Assembly: GCA_007896885.1 (NCBI GenBank)
Contig: VOIU01000001.1
Span: 186,001 to 250,000 of the forward strand
Origin: Bacteroidaceae bacterium HV4-6-C5C
GTDB lineage: Bacteria; Bacteroidota; Bacteroidia; Bacteroidales; Bacteroidaceae
Reading direction: 5' to 3'
Length of the DNA stretch: 64,000 nt
Shown in pieces: positions 47,227-55,441 of this stretch; position 1 is the first letter of the stretch; each line of letters starts with the position of its first letter. Position numbers and translations under genes: made by a program. The notes under the pieces are model-generated. The model was not told the DNA's origin. It saw nothing but the letters and a program-made list of their open reading frames with translations, and did not search any database.

Positions 47227-47856
47227 TTATTGCAAAATAGCCGCTTTCACATACATCTCAATAAAATCAATCGTTTTTTCAATGCCAAGCTTAGAGGAGT
47301 CGACACAAAGATGATAGGTAGAAGCAGCCCCCCAAGTCTTAAAACTATAATAATTATAATATGAAGAGCGCTTCTTATCCATTTTATCAATACGATTCGC
47401 AGCTTCTTCCCGACTAATGTTATACTGCTTGCTTATTCTATTAATACGGTCTTCGCGCGAAGCAGAAATAAAGATGTTCACACAAAGAGGATGTTCTCGC
47501 AAAATATAATCGGCACAGCGCCCAACAAATAAGCACGACTTCTCTCCTGCCAACTGTCTGATTACATCACTTTGCACCTTAAAAAGCGCATCATTACTTA
47601 AATAATTGGCGGCAGGAATCGCTCCTTCCGTAACAAAAGAAAAACGCCCCCCAAATATACTCGTGAAAACAGAACTTGAAGTTTGCTCATCCGCTTTCTC
47701 AAAAAACTCACGACACAAGCCACTTCTCTCCGACGCCAAAGTTATCAATTCCTTATCATAAAAATCAATACCCAGCCGCGCCGCTAGCTTTTCACCGATC
47801 TCCCTTCCACCGCTTCCAAGCTGGCGTCCAATATTAACAACATACTTCTTATTCAT
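47227..47856 (-). CDS. Cytidylate kinase-like protein
   Basis: About 209 residues from the ATG at 47856 (MNKKYVVNIGRQLGSGGREIGEKL); the frame reaches 47970, but a promoter box at 47885-47892 lies inside that extension. GRQLGSGG is the P-loop-like nucleotide site of the cytidylate-kinase-like family; the remaining catalytic Arg/Asp set (RCADYIL, SREDRINR) is present. The true Cmk of the genome is presumably elsewhere, and the substrate of this paralogue is not known. Confidence 0.87.
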   Translation of the reverse strand: MNKKYVVNIGRQLGSGGREIGEKLAARLGIDFYDKELITLASERSGLCREFFEKADEQTSSSVFTSIFGGRFSFVTEGAIPAANYLSNDALFKVQSDVIRQLAGEKSCLFVGRCADYILREHPLCVNIFISASREDRINRISKQYNISREEAANRIDKMDKKRSSYYNYYSFKTWGAASTYHLCVDSSKLGIEKTIDFIEMYVKAAILQ

Positions 47857-47884
47857 AGTTCCTATGACTTTTGGTAACAGAGAA

Positions 47885-47892
47885 CAAAAATA
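47885..47892 (-). promoter_or_regulatory. -7 promoter box of the cytidylate kinase-like gene
   Basis: Minus-strand TATTTTTG fits TAnnTTTG, 28 bases before the chosen ATG at 47856. Confidence 0.5.
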
Positions 47893-47988
47893 AAAAATAT
47901 ATAGCATAAGCAATAAAAAGGGAGTTAATTCCTTCCTAAACTTTTCCAAATCTAGCGTATAACGTGCCATAATATGGAAAATGTTTCG

Positions 47989-47996
47989 TATTTTTG
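47989..47996 (+). promoter_or_regulatory. -7 promoter box of lysS
   Basis: TATTTTTG overlaps the in-frame TTG at 47994, so translation must begin downstream (48012 or 48024). Confidence 0.6.
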
Positions 47997-48023
47997 CCCC
48001 AAATTGTGTTAATGTACAACAAA

Positions 48024-49751
48024 ATGAATGTATTAGAACTTAGTGAACAAGAGATCATTCGACGCAATAGCATGAATGAACTTCGCGCAATGGGGATAGA
48101 ACCCTATCCAGCCGCAGAGTATGTAACCAATGCCTTCTCCATCGATATAAAAAACGAATTTAAAGATGATGCAGAACCGCGTCAGGTATCTATTGCCGGT
48201 CGTATAATGAGCCGTCGTGTAATGGGTAAAGCCTCATTTATTGAATTGCAAGACTCTAAAGGACGTATTCAAGTATACATCACACGTGATGATATTTGTC
48301 CGGGAGAAGATAAAGAACTTTATAACACAGTTTTTAAACGTTTGCTCGACCTTGGCGATTTTATAGGAATAGAAGGATTTGTATTTCGTACCCAAATGGG
48401 AGAAATCAGCATTCATGCCAAAAAGATATGCGTTCTTTCAAAATCAATCAAACCATTACCAACTGTAAAATATAAGGACGGGGCAGTATATGATTCCTTT
48501 GAAGATCCCGAAATGCGTTATCGTCAAAGATATGTCGACCTCGCCGTAAATGATGGGGTTAAAGACATATTCGTCAAACGTACGAAAGTATATAGTTCCA
48601 TGCGAGAATATTTTAATATTCGCGGCTATCTGGAAGTAGAGACTCCTATATTACAATCCATTCCGGGCGGAGCTTCCGCACGTCCCTTTATCACACATCA
48701 TAACGCATTGGATATTCCCCTGTATTTACGTATTGCAGATGAATTGTATCTAAAACGTCTGATTGTAGGCGGATTTGAAGGAGTGTATGAATTCTCCAAA
48801 AACTTCCGTAACGAAGGCATGGACCGTACACATAACCCGGAATTCACATGCATGGAGATCTATGTCTCTTATAAAGATTACAAATGGATGATGACTTTCA
48901 CCGAAAACATGATTGAAAAGATTTGCTTGGACGTGAATGGCACCACTGAATTGAAGGTTGGTGACAACGTAATCAATTTCAAAACGCCATACAAACGTAT
49001 TACTATGTTGGATTCAATCAAAGAGTTTACCGGCTACGATCTCAATGACATGGATGAAAGTGGAATTCGGGAAGTCTGCAAAAAACTCAAGATGGAAGTT
49101 GACGAAACGATGGGTAAAGGTAAGCTGATTGATGAAATCTTTGGAGAATTTTGTGAAGGAAACTACATACAACCGACATTTATTACGGACTATCCCATTG
49201 AAATGTCCCCACTGTGCAAACGCCACCGCAACAATCCCAATCTCACAGAGCGGTTTGAACTTATGGTTAATGGAAAGGAGCTGGCGAATGCATATTCCGA
49301 ATTAAATGACCCGATTGACCAGCTAGGACGTTTTCAAGATCAACTCCGCTTAAGTGAAAAGGGAGACGACGAAGCAATGTTCATTGACATGGACTTTGTA
49401 CGTGCCTTGGAATATGGAATGCCTCCGACATCCGGTATGGGCATCGGCATGGACAGACTTGTAATGTTAATGACCGGGCAAACAACAATTCAAGAAGTAT
49501 TATTCTTCCCGCAAATGCGTCCGGAAAAAACAATAAAGAAAGATCCTGTTGCAAAATACGCTGAATTGGGTATTGAAGAAGCATGGGTTCCTGTTATTCA
49601 AAAAGCAGGCTATAATACTGTGGAAGACATGAAAAGTGTAAATCCACAAAAGTTCCATATGGATATTTGTGGAATTAATAAAAAATATAAATTGGAACTT
49701 AACAACCCTACAGTAAATGATGTAGCTGGTTGGATAGAGAAAATTAACTGA
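48024..49751 (+). CDS. lysS: Lysyl-tRNA synthetase (class II) with C-terminal extension
   Basis: About 575 residues from MNVLELSEQEIIRR at 48024; the ATG at 48012 is possible. An OB-fold anticodon-binding domain (about 45-150, ending IHAKKICVLSKS) is followed by the class II core: motif 2 region FRNEGMDRTHNPEFT and motif 3 GMGIGMDRLVMLMT. After the usual end (FFPQMRPEK) another 75 residues follow, ending VNDVAGWIEKIN, a helical add-on absent from E. coli LysS. First gene of lysS-gpsA-pgi. Confidence 0.96.
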   Translation: MNVLELSEQEIIRRNSMNELRAMGIEPYPAAEYVTNAFSIDIKNEFKDDAEPRQVSIAGRIMSRRVMGKASFIELQDSKGRIQVYITRDDICPGEDKELYNTVFKRLLDLGDFIGIEGFVFRTQMGEISIHAKKICVLSKSIKPLPTVKYKDGAVYDSFEDPEMRYRQRYVDLAVNDGVKDIFVKRTKVYSSMREYFNIRGYLEVETPILQSIPGGASARPFITHHNALDIPLYLRIADELYLKRLIVGGFEGVYEFSKNFRNEGMDRTHNPEFTCMEIYVSYKDYKWMMTFTENMIEKICLDVNGTTELKVGDNVINFKTPYKRITMLDSIKEFTGYDLNDMDESGIREVCKKLKMEVDETMGKGKLIDEIFGEFCEGNYIQPTFITDYPIEMSPLCKRHRNNPNLTERFELMVNGKELANAYSELNDPIDQLGRFQDQLRLSEKGDDEAMFIDMDFVRALEYGMPPTSGMGIGMDRLVMLMTGQTTIQEVLFFPQMRPEKTIKKDPVAKYAELGIEEAWVPVIQKAGYNTVEDMKSVNPQKFHMDICGINKKYKLELNNPTVNDVAGWIEKIN

Positions 49752-50746
49752 TGAAATTACCCGGAAAGATAGCCATAATGGGGGGAGGAAGCTGGGCGAC
49801 TGCCATTGCAAAAATGGTATTAGCTCAGGCGGATTCGATAAATTGGTATATGCGTCGTGAAGACCGTATAGCCGATTTTAAGAGACTGGGTCATAATCCG
49901 GCATACTTGACGAGTGTGAAGTTTGATCTGAAACGTATCAACTTCAGCTCCAATATCAATGATGTTGTTAAAGAGTCAGACACGCTTATCTTTGTTACTC
50001 CATCTCCTTATTTAAAGTCACATCTGAAGAAACTTAAAACAAAGATAAAGGATAAATTCATCATTACGGCAATTAAAGGTATTGTCCCCGATGATAACCT
50101 GATAGTATCGGATTACTTTACCAAGGAGTATAATGTACCTCCTGAGAACATTGCCGTTTTAGCAGGTCCGTGCCACGCCGAAGAAGTTGCACTGGAGCGG
50201 CTCTCTTATCTAACAATAGCATGTCCCGATACGGATAAAGCTTGCGCAGTGGCACGAAGTTTGGCGAGTTCGTTCATTAAAACATCTGTCAGCAATGATG
50301 TAGCGGGCATTGAATATTGCTCCGTATTAAAGAATGTATATGCTATTGGGGCTGGTATATGTAGCGGACTAAAATACGGCGATAATTTTCAAGCTGTATT
50401 GATTTCGAATGCTGTACAAGAGATGAACCGCTTTCTCCAAACAGTTCACCCGTTAGACCGAAACGTTAATGATTCGGTATATTTAGGCGACCTTCTGGTC
50501 ACCGGATACTCAAACTTCAGCCGCAACCGTACATTCGGAACCATGATTGGCAAAGGCTATTCTGTGAAAAGCGCGCAGATAGAAATGGAAATGATTGCCG
50601 AAGGATATTATGGTACGAAATGTATTAAGGAAATAAACAAACACCATCACGTCAATATGCCTATATTAGATGCCGTGTACAATATTTTATATGAGCGCAT
50701 CTCTCCTATGATTGAGATCAAGCTATTGACTGATTCACTCAGATAA
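49751..50746 (+). CDS. gpsA: Glycerol-3-phosphate dehydrogenase [NAD(P)+]
   Basis: A 331-residue enzyme making sn-glycerol 3-phosphate for phospholipids. The N-terminal GGGSWATAIAKM Rossmann motif, KGIVPDD, and the catalytic-lysine segment CSVLKNVYAIGAG are present. Its ATG overlaps the lysS stop by one base (TGATG), implying translational coupling, and pgi follows after 36 bases. Confidence 0.96.
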   Translation: MKLPGKIAIMGGGSWATAIAKMVLAQADSINWYMRREDRIADFKRLGHNPAYLTSVKFDLKRINFSSNINDVVKESDTLIFVTPSPYLKSHLKKLKTKIKDKFIITAIKGIVPDDNLIVSDYFTKEYNVPPENIAVLAGPCHAEEVALERLSYLTIACPDTDKACAVARSLASSFIKTSVSNDVAGIEYCSVLKNVYAIGAGICSGLKYGDNFQAVLISNAVQEMNRFLQTVHPLDRNVNDSVYLGDLLVTGYSNFSRNRTFGTMIGKGYSVKSAQIEMEMIAEGYYGTKCIKEINKHHHVNMPILDAVYNILYERISPMIEIKLLTDSLR

Positions 50747-50782
50747 CCTCTAGACTCTTTAACCTTTAAATAAATAACGGAT

Positions 50783-52120
50783 ATGATTAGTTTAAACATT
50801 GAAAAAACCTTTGGATTTATATCCAAAGCGTCTGTTGCCGCTTACGAGGTCCAAGTAAAGGCCGCGCAGGAAGCATTGGAAAAAGGTACAGGGAAAGGTA
50901 GCGACTTTTTAGGCTGGCTTCATCTTCCCTCTTCTATTAGCAAAGAGCATCTTGCCGATTTGAAAGCTACGGCGCAGACTCTTCGCGAAAATTGCGAAGT
51001 TGTTATCGTTGCTGGTATCGGTGGTAGTTACCTTGGTGCCCGCGCAGTAATCGAAGCACTATCCAACAGCTTTACTTGGTTACAAGACAAAAAGACTGCC
51101 CCGATCATCATATATGCCGGACACAACATAAGTGAAGATTATCTGCATGAACTTACCGAGTTCCTTAAGGACAAAAAATTTGGCGTTATCAATATATCCA
51201 AGTCGGGTACAACTACTGAGACTGCTTTAGCCTTCCGTTTGTTAAAGAAGCAATGCGAAGATCAACGTGGCAAAAACATGGCAAAGAAAGTTATTGTTGC
51301 CATCACTGATGCTCAAAAAGGTGCAGCCCGTATAACCGCCGACAAAGAAGGATATAAATCTTTCATCATCCCTGATAATGTTGGAGGTCGTTTTTCTGTC
51401 CTCACTCCAGTTGGATTATTGCCGATTGCCATAGCCGGATTTGACATTGAAAAACTTGTTACCGGTGCTATTGATATGGAGAATGCTTGCGGAGTAGATG
51501 TTCCATTTGCACAAAATCCTGCGGCACAATATGCTGCTACTCGTAATGAGCTGTACAAGAGAGGAAAGAAAATAGAAATTATGGTTAATTTCTGTCCTAA
51601 ACTACACTATGTAAGCGAATGGTGGAAACAACTCTATGGAGAATCGGAAGGTAAGGAACATAAAGGTATTTTCCCGGCAGCTGTTGATTTTTCAACAGAT
51701 TTGCACTCAATGGGTCAGTGGATTCAAGAAGGTGAACGCAGCATCTTTGAAACAGTGATTTCTGTGGATAAAGTAAACCACAAACTCGAAGTACCTTCAG
51801 ACGAAGCAAACCTTGACGGATTGAACTTCCTCGCAGGAAAACGCGTGGATGAAGTAAATAAGATGGCTGAATTGGGAACACAATTGGCACATGTCGATGG
51901 TGGAGTACCAAACATCCGAATCGTAATACCTTCTCTTGATGAATATAATATTGGTCAATTGCTATATTTCTTTGAAATAGGTTGCGGCATCAGTGGTTAT
52001 TTGTTAGGTGTAAATCCTTTCAACCAGCCGGGTGTTGAGGCATATAAGAAAAATATGTTTGCACTATTAAATAAACCTGGATACGAGGCTGAATCAAAAG
52101 CTATCCAAGCCAGACTATAA
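50783..52120 (+). CDS. pgi: Glucose-6-phosphate isomerase
   Basis: A 445-residue isomerase of the shorter bacterial type. [18 protein letters not shown] binds the sugar phosphate, [14 protein letters not shown] is the SIS motif, and the HLEGKEHKG-like segment ([11 protein letters not shown]) and [15 protein letters not shown] are conserved in Pgi. It serves glycolysis and glycogen metabolism. Third gene of the lysS operon and ends at a strong terminator. Confidence 0.97.
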   Translation: MISLNIEKTFGFISKASVAAYEVQVKAAQEALEKGTGKGSDFLGWLHLPSSISKEHLADLKATAQTLRENCEVVIVAGIGGSYLGARAVIEALSNSFTWLQDKKTAPIIIYAGHNISEDYLHELTEFLKDKKFGVINISKSGTTTETALAFRLLKKQCEDQRGKNMAKKVIVAITDAQKGAARITADKEGYKSFIIPDNVGGRFSVLTPVGLLPIAIAGFDIEKLVTGAIDMENACGVDVPFAQNPAAQYAATRNELYKRGKKIEIMVNFCPKLHYVSEWWKQLYGESEGKEHKGIFPAAVDFSTDLHSMGQWIQEGERSIFETVISVDKVNHKLEVPSDEANLDGLNFLAGKRVDEVNKMAELGTQLAHVDGGVPNIRIVIPSLDEYNIGQLLYFFEIGCGISGYLLGVNPFNQPGVEAYKKNMFALLNKPGYEAESKAIQARL

Positions 52121-52140
52121 TATTGGAAAAATAAATATAT

Positions 52141-52179
52141 AACAGGCTACTTCCGAGAACGGAAGTAGCCTGTTTTTAT
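52141..52179 (+). terminator. Terminator of lysS-gpsA-pgi
   Basis: A perfect 15-base stem (52141-52155 with 52160-52174, AACAGGCTACTTCCG arm), 4-base loop, T-run. Confidence 0.92.
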
Positions 52180-52319
52180 AATAACCGAATGTTTCGCATA
52201 GAATATTGCTTTATATCGAATATAAAAATTGATTTTAGAGACCTTAAATTCAACAATACAGTTAATGCAATTATCTCCTTGCATCAGGTTTCAAGCTGAT
52301 ATTGTATAATATTATGTTG

Positions 52320-52327
52320 TATCTTTG
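52320..52327 (+). promoter_or_regulatory. -7 promoter box of the PgmB-like gene
   Basis: TATCTTTG fits TAnnTTTG, 21 bases before the ATG at 52349. Confidence 0.5.
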
Positions 52328-52348
52328 CTCCAATAAAATAAAAAGTAT

Positions 52349-53098
52349 ATGTTTCAAGAAGCCATAACGCGTTATTTAAAGGAACACGGGCATGCAGGGA
52401 TTCGTCTGAAATCTGTCCTGTTTGATATGGATGGAGTATTATTTAATTCAATGCCATATCATGCAGAAGCTTGGCATGTAGCAATGCAAAAAAATGGATT
52501 ACATCTCAGTCGGGAAGAAGCATATTTACACGAAGGTCGTACAGGCGCATCAACTATAAATATCGTTTATCAACGCCAGTTCAATAAAGAAGCAACTCCT
52601 GAATTGATTCGAAAAATTTATGTAGAAAAAAGTCTGGAGTTTAATAAACACCCCAAACCAGAGCGTATGCCGGGAGCATGGGAAGTGCTACAGAAAATAA
52701 AGCAAGATGGTTTGCAGCCTATGGTTGTAACAGGCTCCGGACAACGCACTTTAATAGACAGACTAAGCCAAAATTTTCCGGGAATGTTTCAGCGTGAGTT
52801 GATGATCACAGCCTTCGATGTAAAGTATGGCAAACCTAATCCGGAACCATATCTTATGGCTTTGCAAAAAGGGGGATTAAAGCCCAATGAAGCTATAGTT
52901 ATAGAGAATGCTCCTATGGGCGTAGAAGCCGGTGCAGCAGCTGGAATATTTACTGTTGCAGTGAATACGGGACCAATAAATGGAGAGATTCTACTCGAAG
53001 CTGGAGGCAATGTTTTATTTCCTTCAATGCCTGACTTTTCAAATCACTGGGAAACACTCTATAAAGAATTTAAAGAAGTGAAATACCCATACTTATAA
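52349..53098 (+). CDS. HAD phosphatase, beta-phosphoglucomutase-like
   Basis: A 249-residue HAD protein with an N-terminal helical extension of about 20 residues. FDMDGVLFNS (nucleophile Asp near 26), VTGSGQ, GKPNPEPYLMAL and ENAPMGVEAG give the complete active site, and the cap segment (HEGRTG) resembles beta-phosphoglucomutase. It could isomerise beta-glucose 1-phosphate or dephosphorylate a sugar phosphate. It is unlinked to maltose or trehalose genes here, so the substrate is open. Confidence 0.85.
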   Translation: MFQEAITRYLKEHGHAGIRLKSVLFDMDGVLFNSMPYHAEAWHVAMQKNGLHLSREEAYLHEGRTGASTINIVYQRQFNKEATPELIRKIYVEKSLEFNKHPKPERMPGAWEVLQKIKQDGLQPMVVTGSGQRTLIDRLSQNFPGMFQRELMITAFDVKYGKPNPEPYLMALQKGGLKPNEAIVIENAPMGVEAGAAAGIFTVAVNTGPINGEILLEAGGNVLFPSMPDFSNHWETLYKEFKEVKYPYL

Positions 53099-53160
53099 GT
53101 TCAAGCTATAAATAATTACAAAATATAAACACAGTATTCACCATAAAGAAAAGAATACAA

Positions 53161-53199
53161 AACAAGTCCCTACTACCTTTCGGCAATTAAGGACTTGTT
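53161..53199 (-). terminator. Terminator of tRNA-Arg
   Basis: AACAAGTCC (53161-53169) and GGACTTGTT (53191-53199) pair; on the minus strand TTTTGT follows, just 5 bases after the tRNA end. Confidence 0.7.
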
Positions 53200-53203
53200 A
53201 ATG

Positions 53204-53276
53204 TGACCCCGGTGCGATTCAAACGCACGACCTTCAGAACCGGAATCTGACGCTCTATTCACTAAGCTACGGAGCC
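53204..53276 (-). tRNA. tRNA-Arg (anticodon CCG)
   Basis: A full cloverleaf of 73 bases: acceptor GGCTCCG/CGGGGTC with wobble pairs, D-arm GCTT/GAGC, anticodon stem TCAGA/TCTGA with loop TTCCGGT (anticodon CCG, reading CGG), 5-base variable region, T-arm GTGCG/CGCAC. The 3' end is A followed by CAT, so CCA is added after transcription. The D-loop (AGTGAATA) and T-loop (TTTGAAT) depart from consensus at positions 19 and 56. Confidence 0.95.
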
Positions 53277-53287
53277 AAAACGTGCCG

Positions 53288-53295
53288 CAAAAGTA
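53288..53295 (-). promoter_or_regulatory. -7 promoter box of tRNA-Arg
   Basis: Minus-strand TACTTTTG fits TAnnTTTG and ends 12 bases before the tRNA 5' end. Confidence 0.5.
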
Positions 53296-53553
53296 TAAAA
53301 AATCCGTGCACATTCCTAGATAATTTATTTATTTTTTGCTTAACGAGGAAATACACCCCATCCGATCTATACAAAGATTCATACTCAAGGCTGTACTCCG
53401 TGAAGGATTCAAAATATAAAGAGAAAGAGTCCACGTTTCAACAAGTACAAATTAAGGAGTAAAATATAATAATTTGAAATAGAAAAAAGGCATTATGCCA
53501 TCATTTTGTTTTTATTTCACGATTAAAAGTAACGTCATTATAAATATTATCTC

Positions 53554-53561
53554 TATATTTG
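53554..53561 (+). promoter_or_regulatory. -7 promoter box of asnA
   Basis: TATATTTG matches TAnnTTTG, 24 bases before the asnA ATG. Confidence 0.55.
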
Positions 53562-53585
53562 TCGGATAAAATATAAAACAACTAT

Positions 53586-54623
53586 ATGAGCTATTTACTA
53601 AAACCAGAGGGTTATAAACCTTTGTTGGACTTAAAACAAACAGAACTGGGAATAAAACAGATCAAGGAGTTTTTTCAACTGAATCTTTCTTCCGAACTAC
53701 GTTTACGTCGTGTAACAGCTCCCCTATTTGTACTCAAAGGAATGGGTATCAATGATGACTTAAATGGAGTGGAACGCCCTGTAACTTTTCCTATCAAAGA
53801 TTTAGGAGACGTAAAGGCGGAAGTCGTGCACTCATTGGCTAAATGGAAAAGATTAACTTTAGCCGAATATCAAATAGAACCTGGATATGGCATATACACC
53901 GACATGAACGCTATCCGTTCGGATGAAGAATTGGGAAATTTCCACTCATTATATGTCGACCAATGGGATTGGGAACGTGTGGTTACAGTGGGTGATAGGA
54001 CTGTCGATTTTCTTAAAGATATAGTTACGCGTATATATGCAGCCATGATTCGGACAGAATACATGGTATATGAAATGTATCCCCAAATAAAGCCTTGCCT
54101 TCCTGAAAAATTACATTTTATTCATGCCGAAGAATTAAGGCAATTATATCCGGAAATGGATTCTAAATGCCGCGAGAATGCTATTACAAAAAAATATGGT
54201 GCCGTATTCGTTATTGGCATAGGTTGTAAGTTAGGAGACGGAAAGAAGCATGATGGACGTGCACCGGATTACGATGATTACACTTCAGAAGGATTAAATG
54301 GATTACCGGGACTAAATGGCGACCTTTTGTTGTGGAATGATGTATTACAAAGAAGCCTTGAGCTATCATCAATGGGTATCAGAGTAGACAAAGAAGCCTT
54401 ACAGCGTCAATTAAAGCTTGAAGGTGAAGAAAAGAGGCTTAATCTCTACTTCCATAAACGTTTAATGGAAGGTACACTTCCTCTATCAATTGGCGGTGGA
54501 ATAGGTCAATCACGGCTCTGCATGTATTACTTGCGCAAAGCACATATCGGTGAAATACAAGCAAGTATATGGCCGGAGGACATGCGACGGGAATGTAAAG
54601 AGAATAATATCTACTTGATTTAG
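53586..54623 (+). CDS. asnA: Aspartate-ammonia ligase (asparagine synthetase A)
   Basis: A 345-residue class II synthetase-like enzyme that makes asparagine from aspartate, ammonia and ATP in the cytosol. Recognisable are LRLRRVTAPLFV, the DQWDWE segment (family hallmark), and the C-terminal GGIGQSRLCMY motif 3. It is a monofunctional ammonia-using type, distinct from glutamine-using AsnB. Single gene with its own promoter and terminator. Confidence 0.96.
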   Translation: MSYLLKPEGYKPLLDLKQTELGIKQIKEFFQLNLSSELRLRRVTAPLFVLKGMGINDDLNGVERPVTFPIKDLGDVKAEVVHSLAKWKRLTLAEYQIEPGYGIYTDMNAIRSDEELGNFHSLYVDQWDWERVVTVGDRTVDFLKDIVTRIYAAMIRTEYMVYEMYPQIKPCLPEKLHFIHAEELRQLYPEMDSKCRENAITKKYGAVFVIGIGCKLGDGKKHDGRAPDYDDYTSEGLNGLPGLNGDLLLWNDVLQRSLELSSMGIRVDKEALQRQLKLEGEEKRLNLYFHKRLMEGTLPLSIGGGIGQSRLCMYYLRKAHIGEIQASIWPEDMRRECKENNIYLI

Positions 54624-54667
54624 TAATATATCCTGTTTTAACACAAACACAAATCTACTTATAATGT

Positions 54668-54715
54668 GATGCCGGTGTGACGAGACTTAAAATAGTCTCA
54701 CATCCGGCATCTTTT
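54668..54715 (+). terminator. Terminator of asnA
   Basis: GATGCCGG (54668-54675) pairs with CCGGCATC (54704-54711); an inner TGTGA..AGACT/AGTCTCACA stem continues it, and TTTTCTTT follows. Confidence 0.8.
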
Positions 54716-54768
54716 CTTTCTACAAATTGCGTACCTTAGCATCCGAATAATAGCTAATATAATTAACC

Positions 54769-55431
54769 ATGGATGTTCAGATAGAGGAAAGCTGGAAAAC
54801 CCGGCTTCAAACAGAATTCGATAAAGATTATTTCAAAAATTTGACCCATTTCGTACGTGACGAATATAAACGTACTCCCGTGTATCCCCCTGGTAAACTC
54901 ATATTTAATGCTTTTAATCTCTGTCCCTTTAATGAGGTTAAAGTCGTTATTATCGGACAGGACCCTTACCACGGACCGGGACAGGCTCATGGACTCTGCT
55001 TTTCGGTGAATGATGGAGTTTCCTTCCCTCCTTCCCTCATAAACATATTTAAAGAAATAAAGAACGATATTGGTACCGATGCTCCAACGTCCGGCAACCT
55101 CACAAGATGGGCTAACCAAGGAGTCTTACTTTTAAACGCCACACTTACGGTAAGAGCACACCAAGCAGGTTCACACCAAAATAAGGGTTGGGAAACGTTC
55201 ACAGATACAGCAATCCGCACTCTTGCAGAGCAACGAGAGCATTTGGTATTTATTCTTTGGGGAGCTTATGCACAGAAAAAGGGTGCATTCATTAACCGTG
55301 AAAAACATTTAGTCTTAAGTTCGGCTCACCCATCACCATTATCTGCATATAATGGCTTCTTTGGCAATAAGCACTTTAGCCAAACAAATGCCTATTTGAA
55401 GACACACGGCGAAAAAGAAATAATTTGGTAA
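54769..55431 (+). CDS. ung: Uracil-DNA glycosylase, family 1
   Basis: A 220-residue base-excision repair enzyme. GQDPYHGPGQAHGLCFSV holds the catalytic Asp and the water-activating loop, and HPSPLSAYNGFFG is the His/DNA-intercalation loop. It removes uracil from DNA. The stop lies 10 bases from the convergent LptD-like gene. A weak promoter (TACCTTAG near 54732) is possible. Confidence 0.97.
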   Translation: MDVQIEESWKTRLQTEFDKDYFKNLTHFVRDEYKRTPVYPPGKLIFNAFNLCPFNEVKVVIIGQDPYHGPGQAHGLCFSVNDGVSFPPSLINIFKEIKNDIGTDAPTSGNLTRWANQGVLLLNATLTVRAHQAGSHQNKGWETFTDTAIRTLAEQREHLVFILWGAYAQKKGAFINREKHLVLSSAHPSPLSAYNGFFGNKHFSQTNAYLKTHGEKEIIW

Positions 55432-55441
55432 CTCCTAAAAA

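Larger units (their letters stand above)
53099..53585. other. Intergenic stretch with tRNA-Arg
   Basis: Besides the tRNA, its terminator (53161-53199), its promoter (53288) and the asnA promoter (53554), I see nothing coding in this stretch. Confidence 0.6.

Noticed and set aside
54763..55119. 118-codon minus-strand frame over ung
   Set aside because: Antisense to conserved uracil-DNA glycosylase motifs; no independent support.
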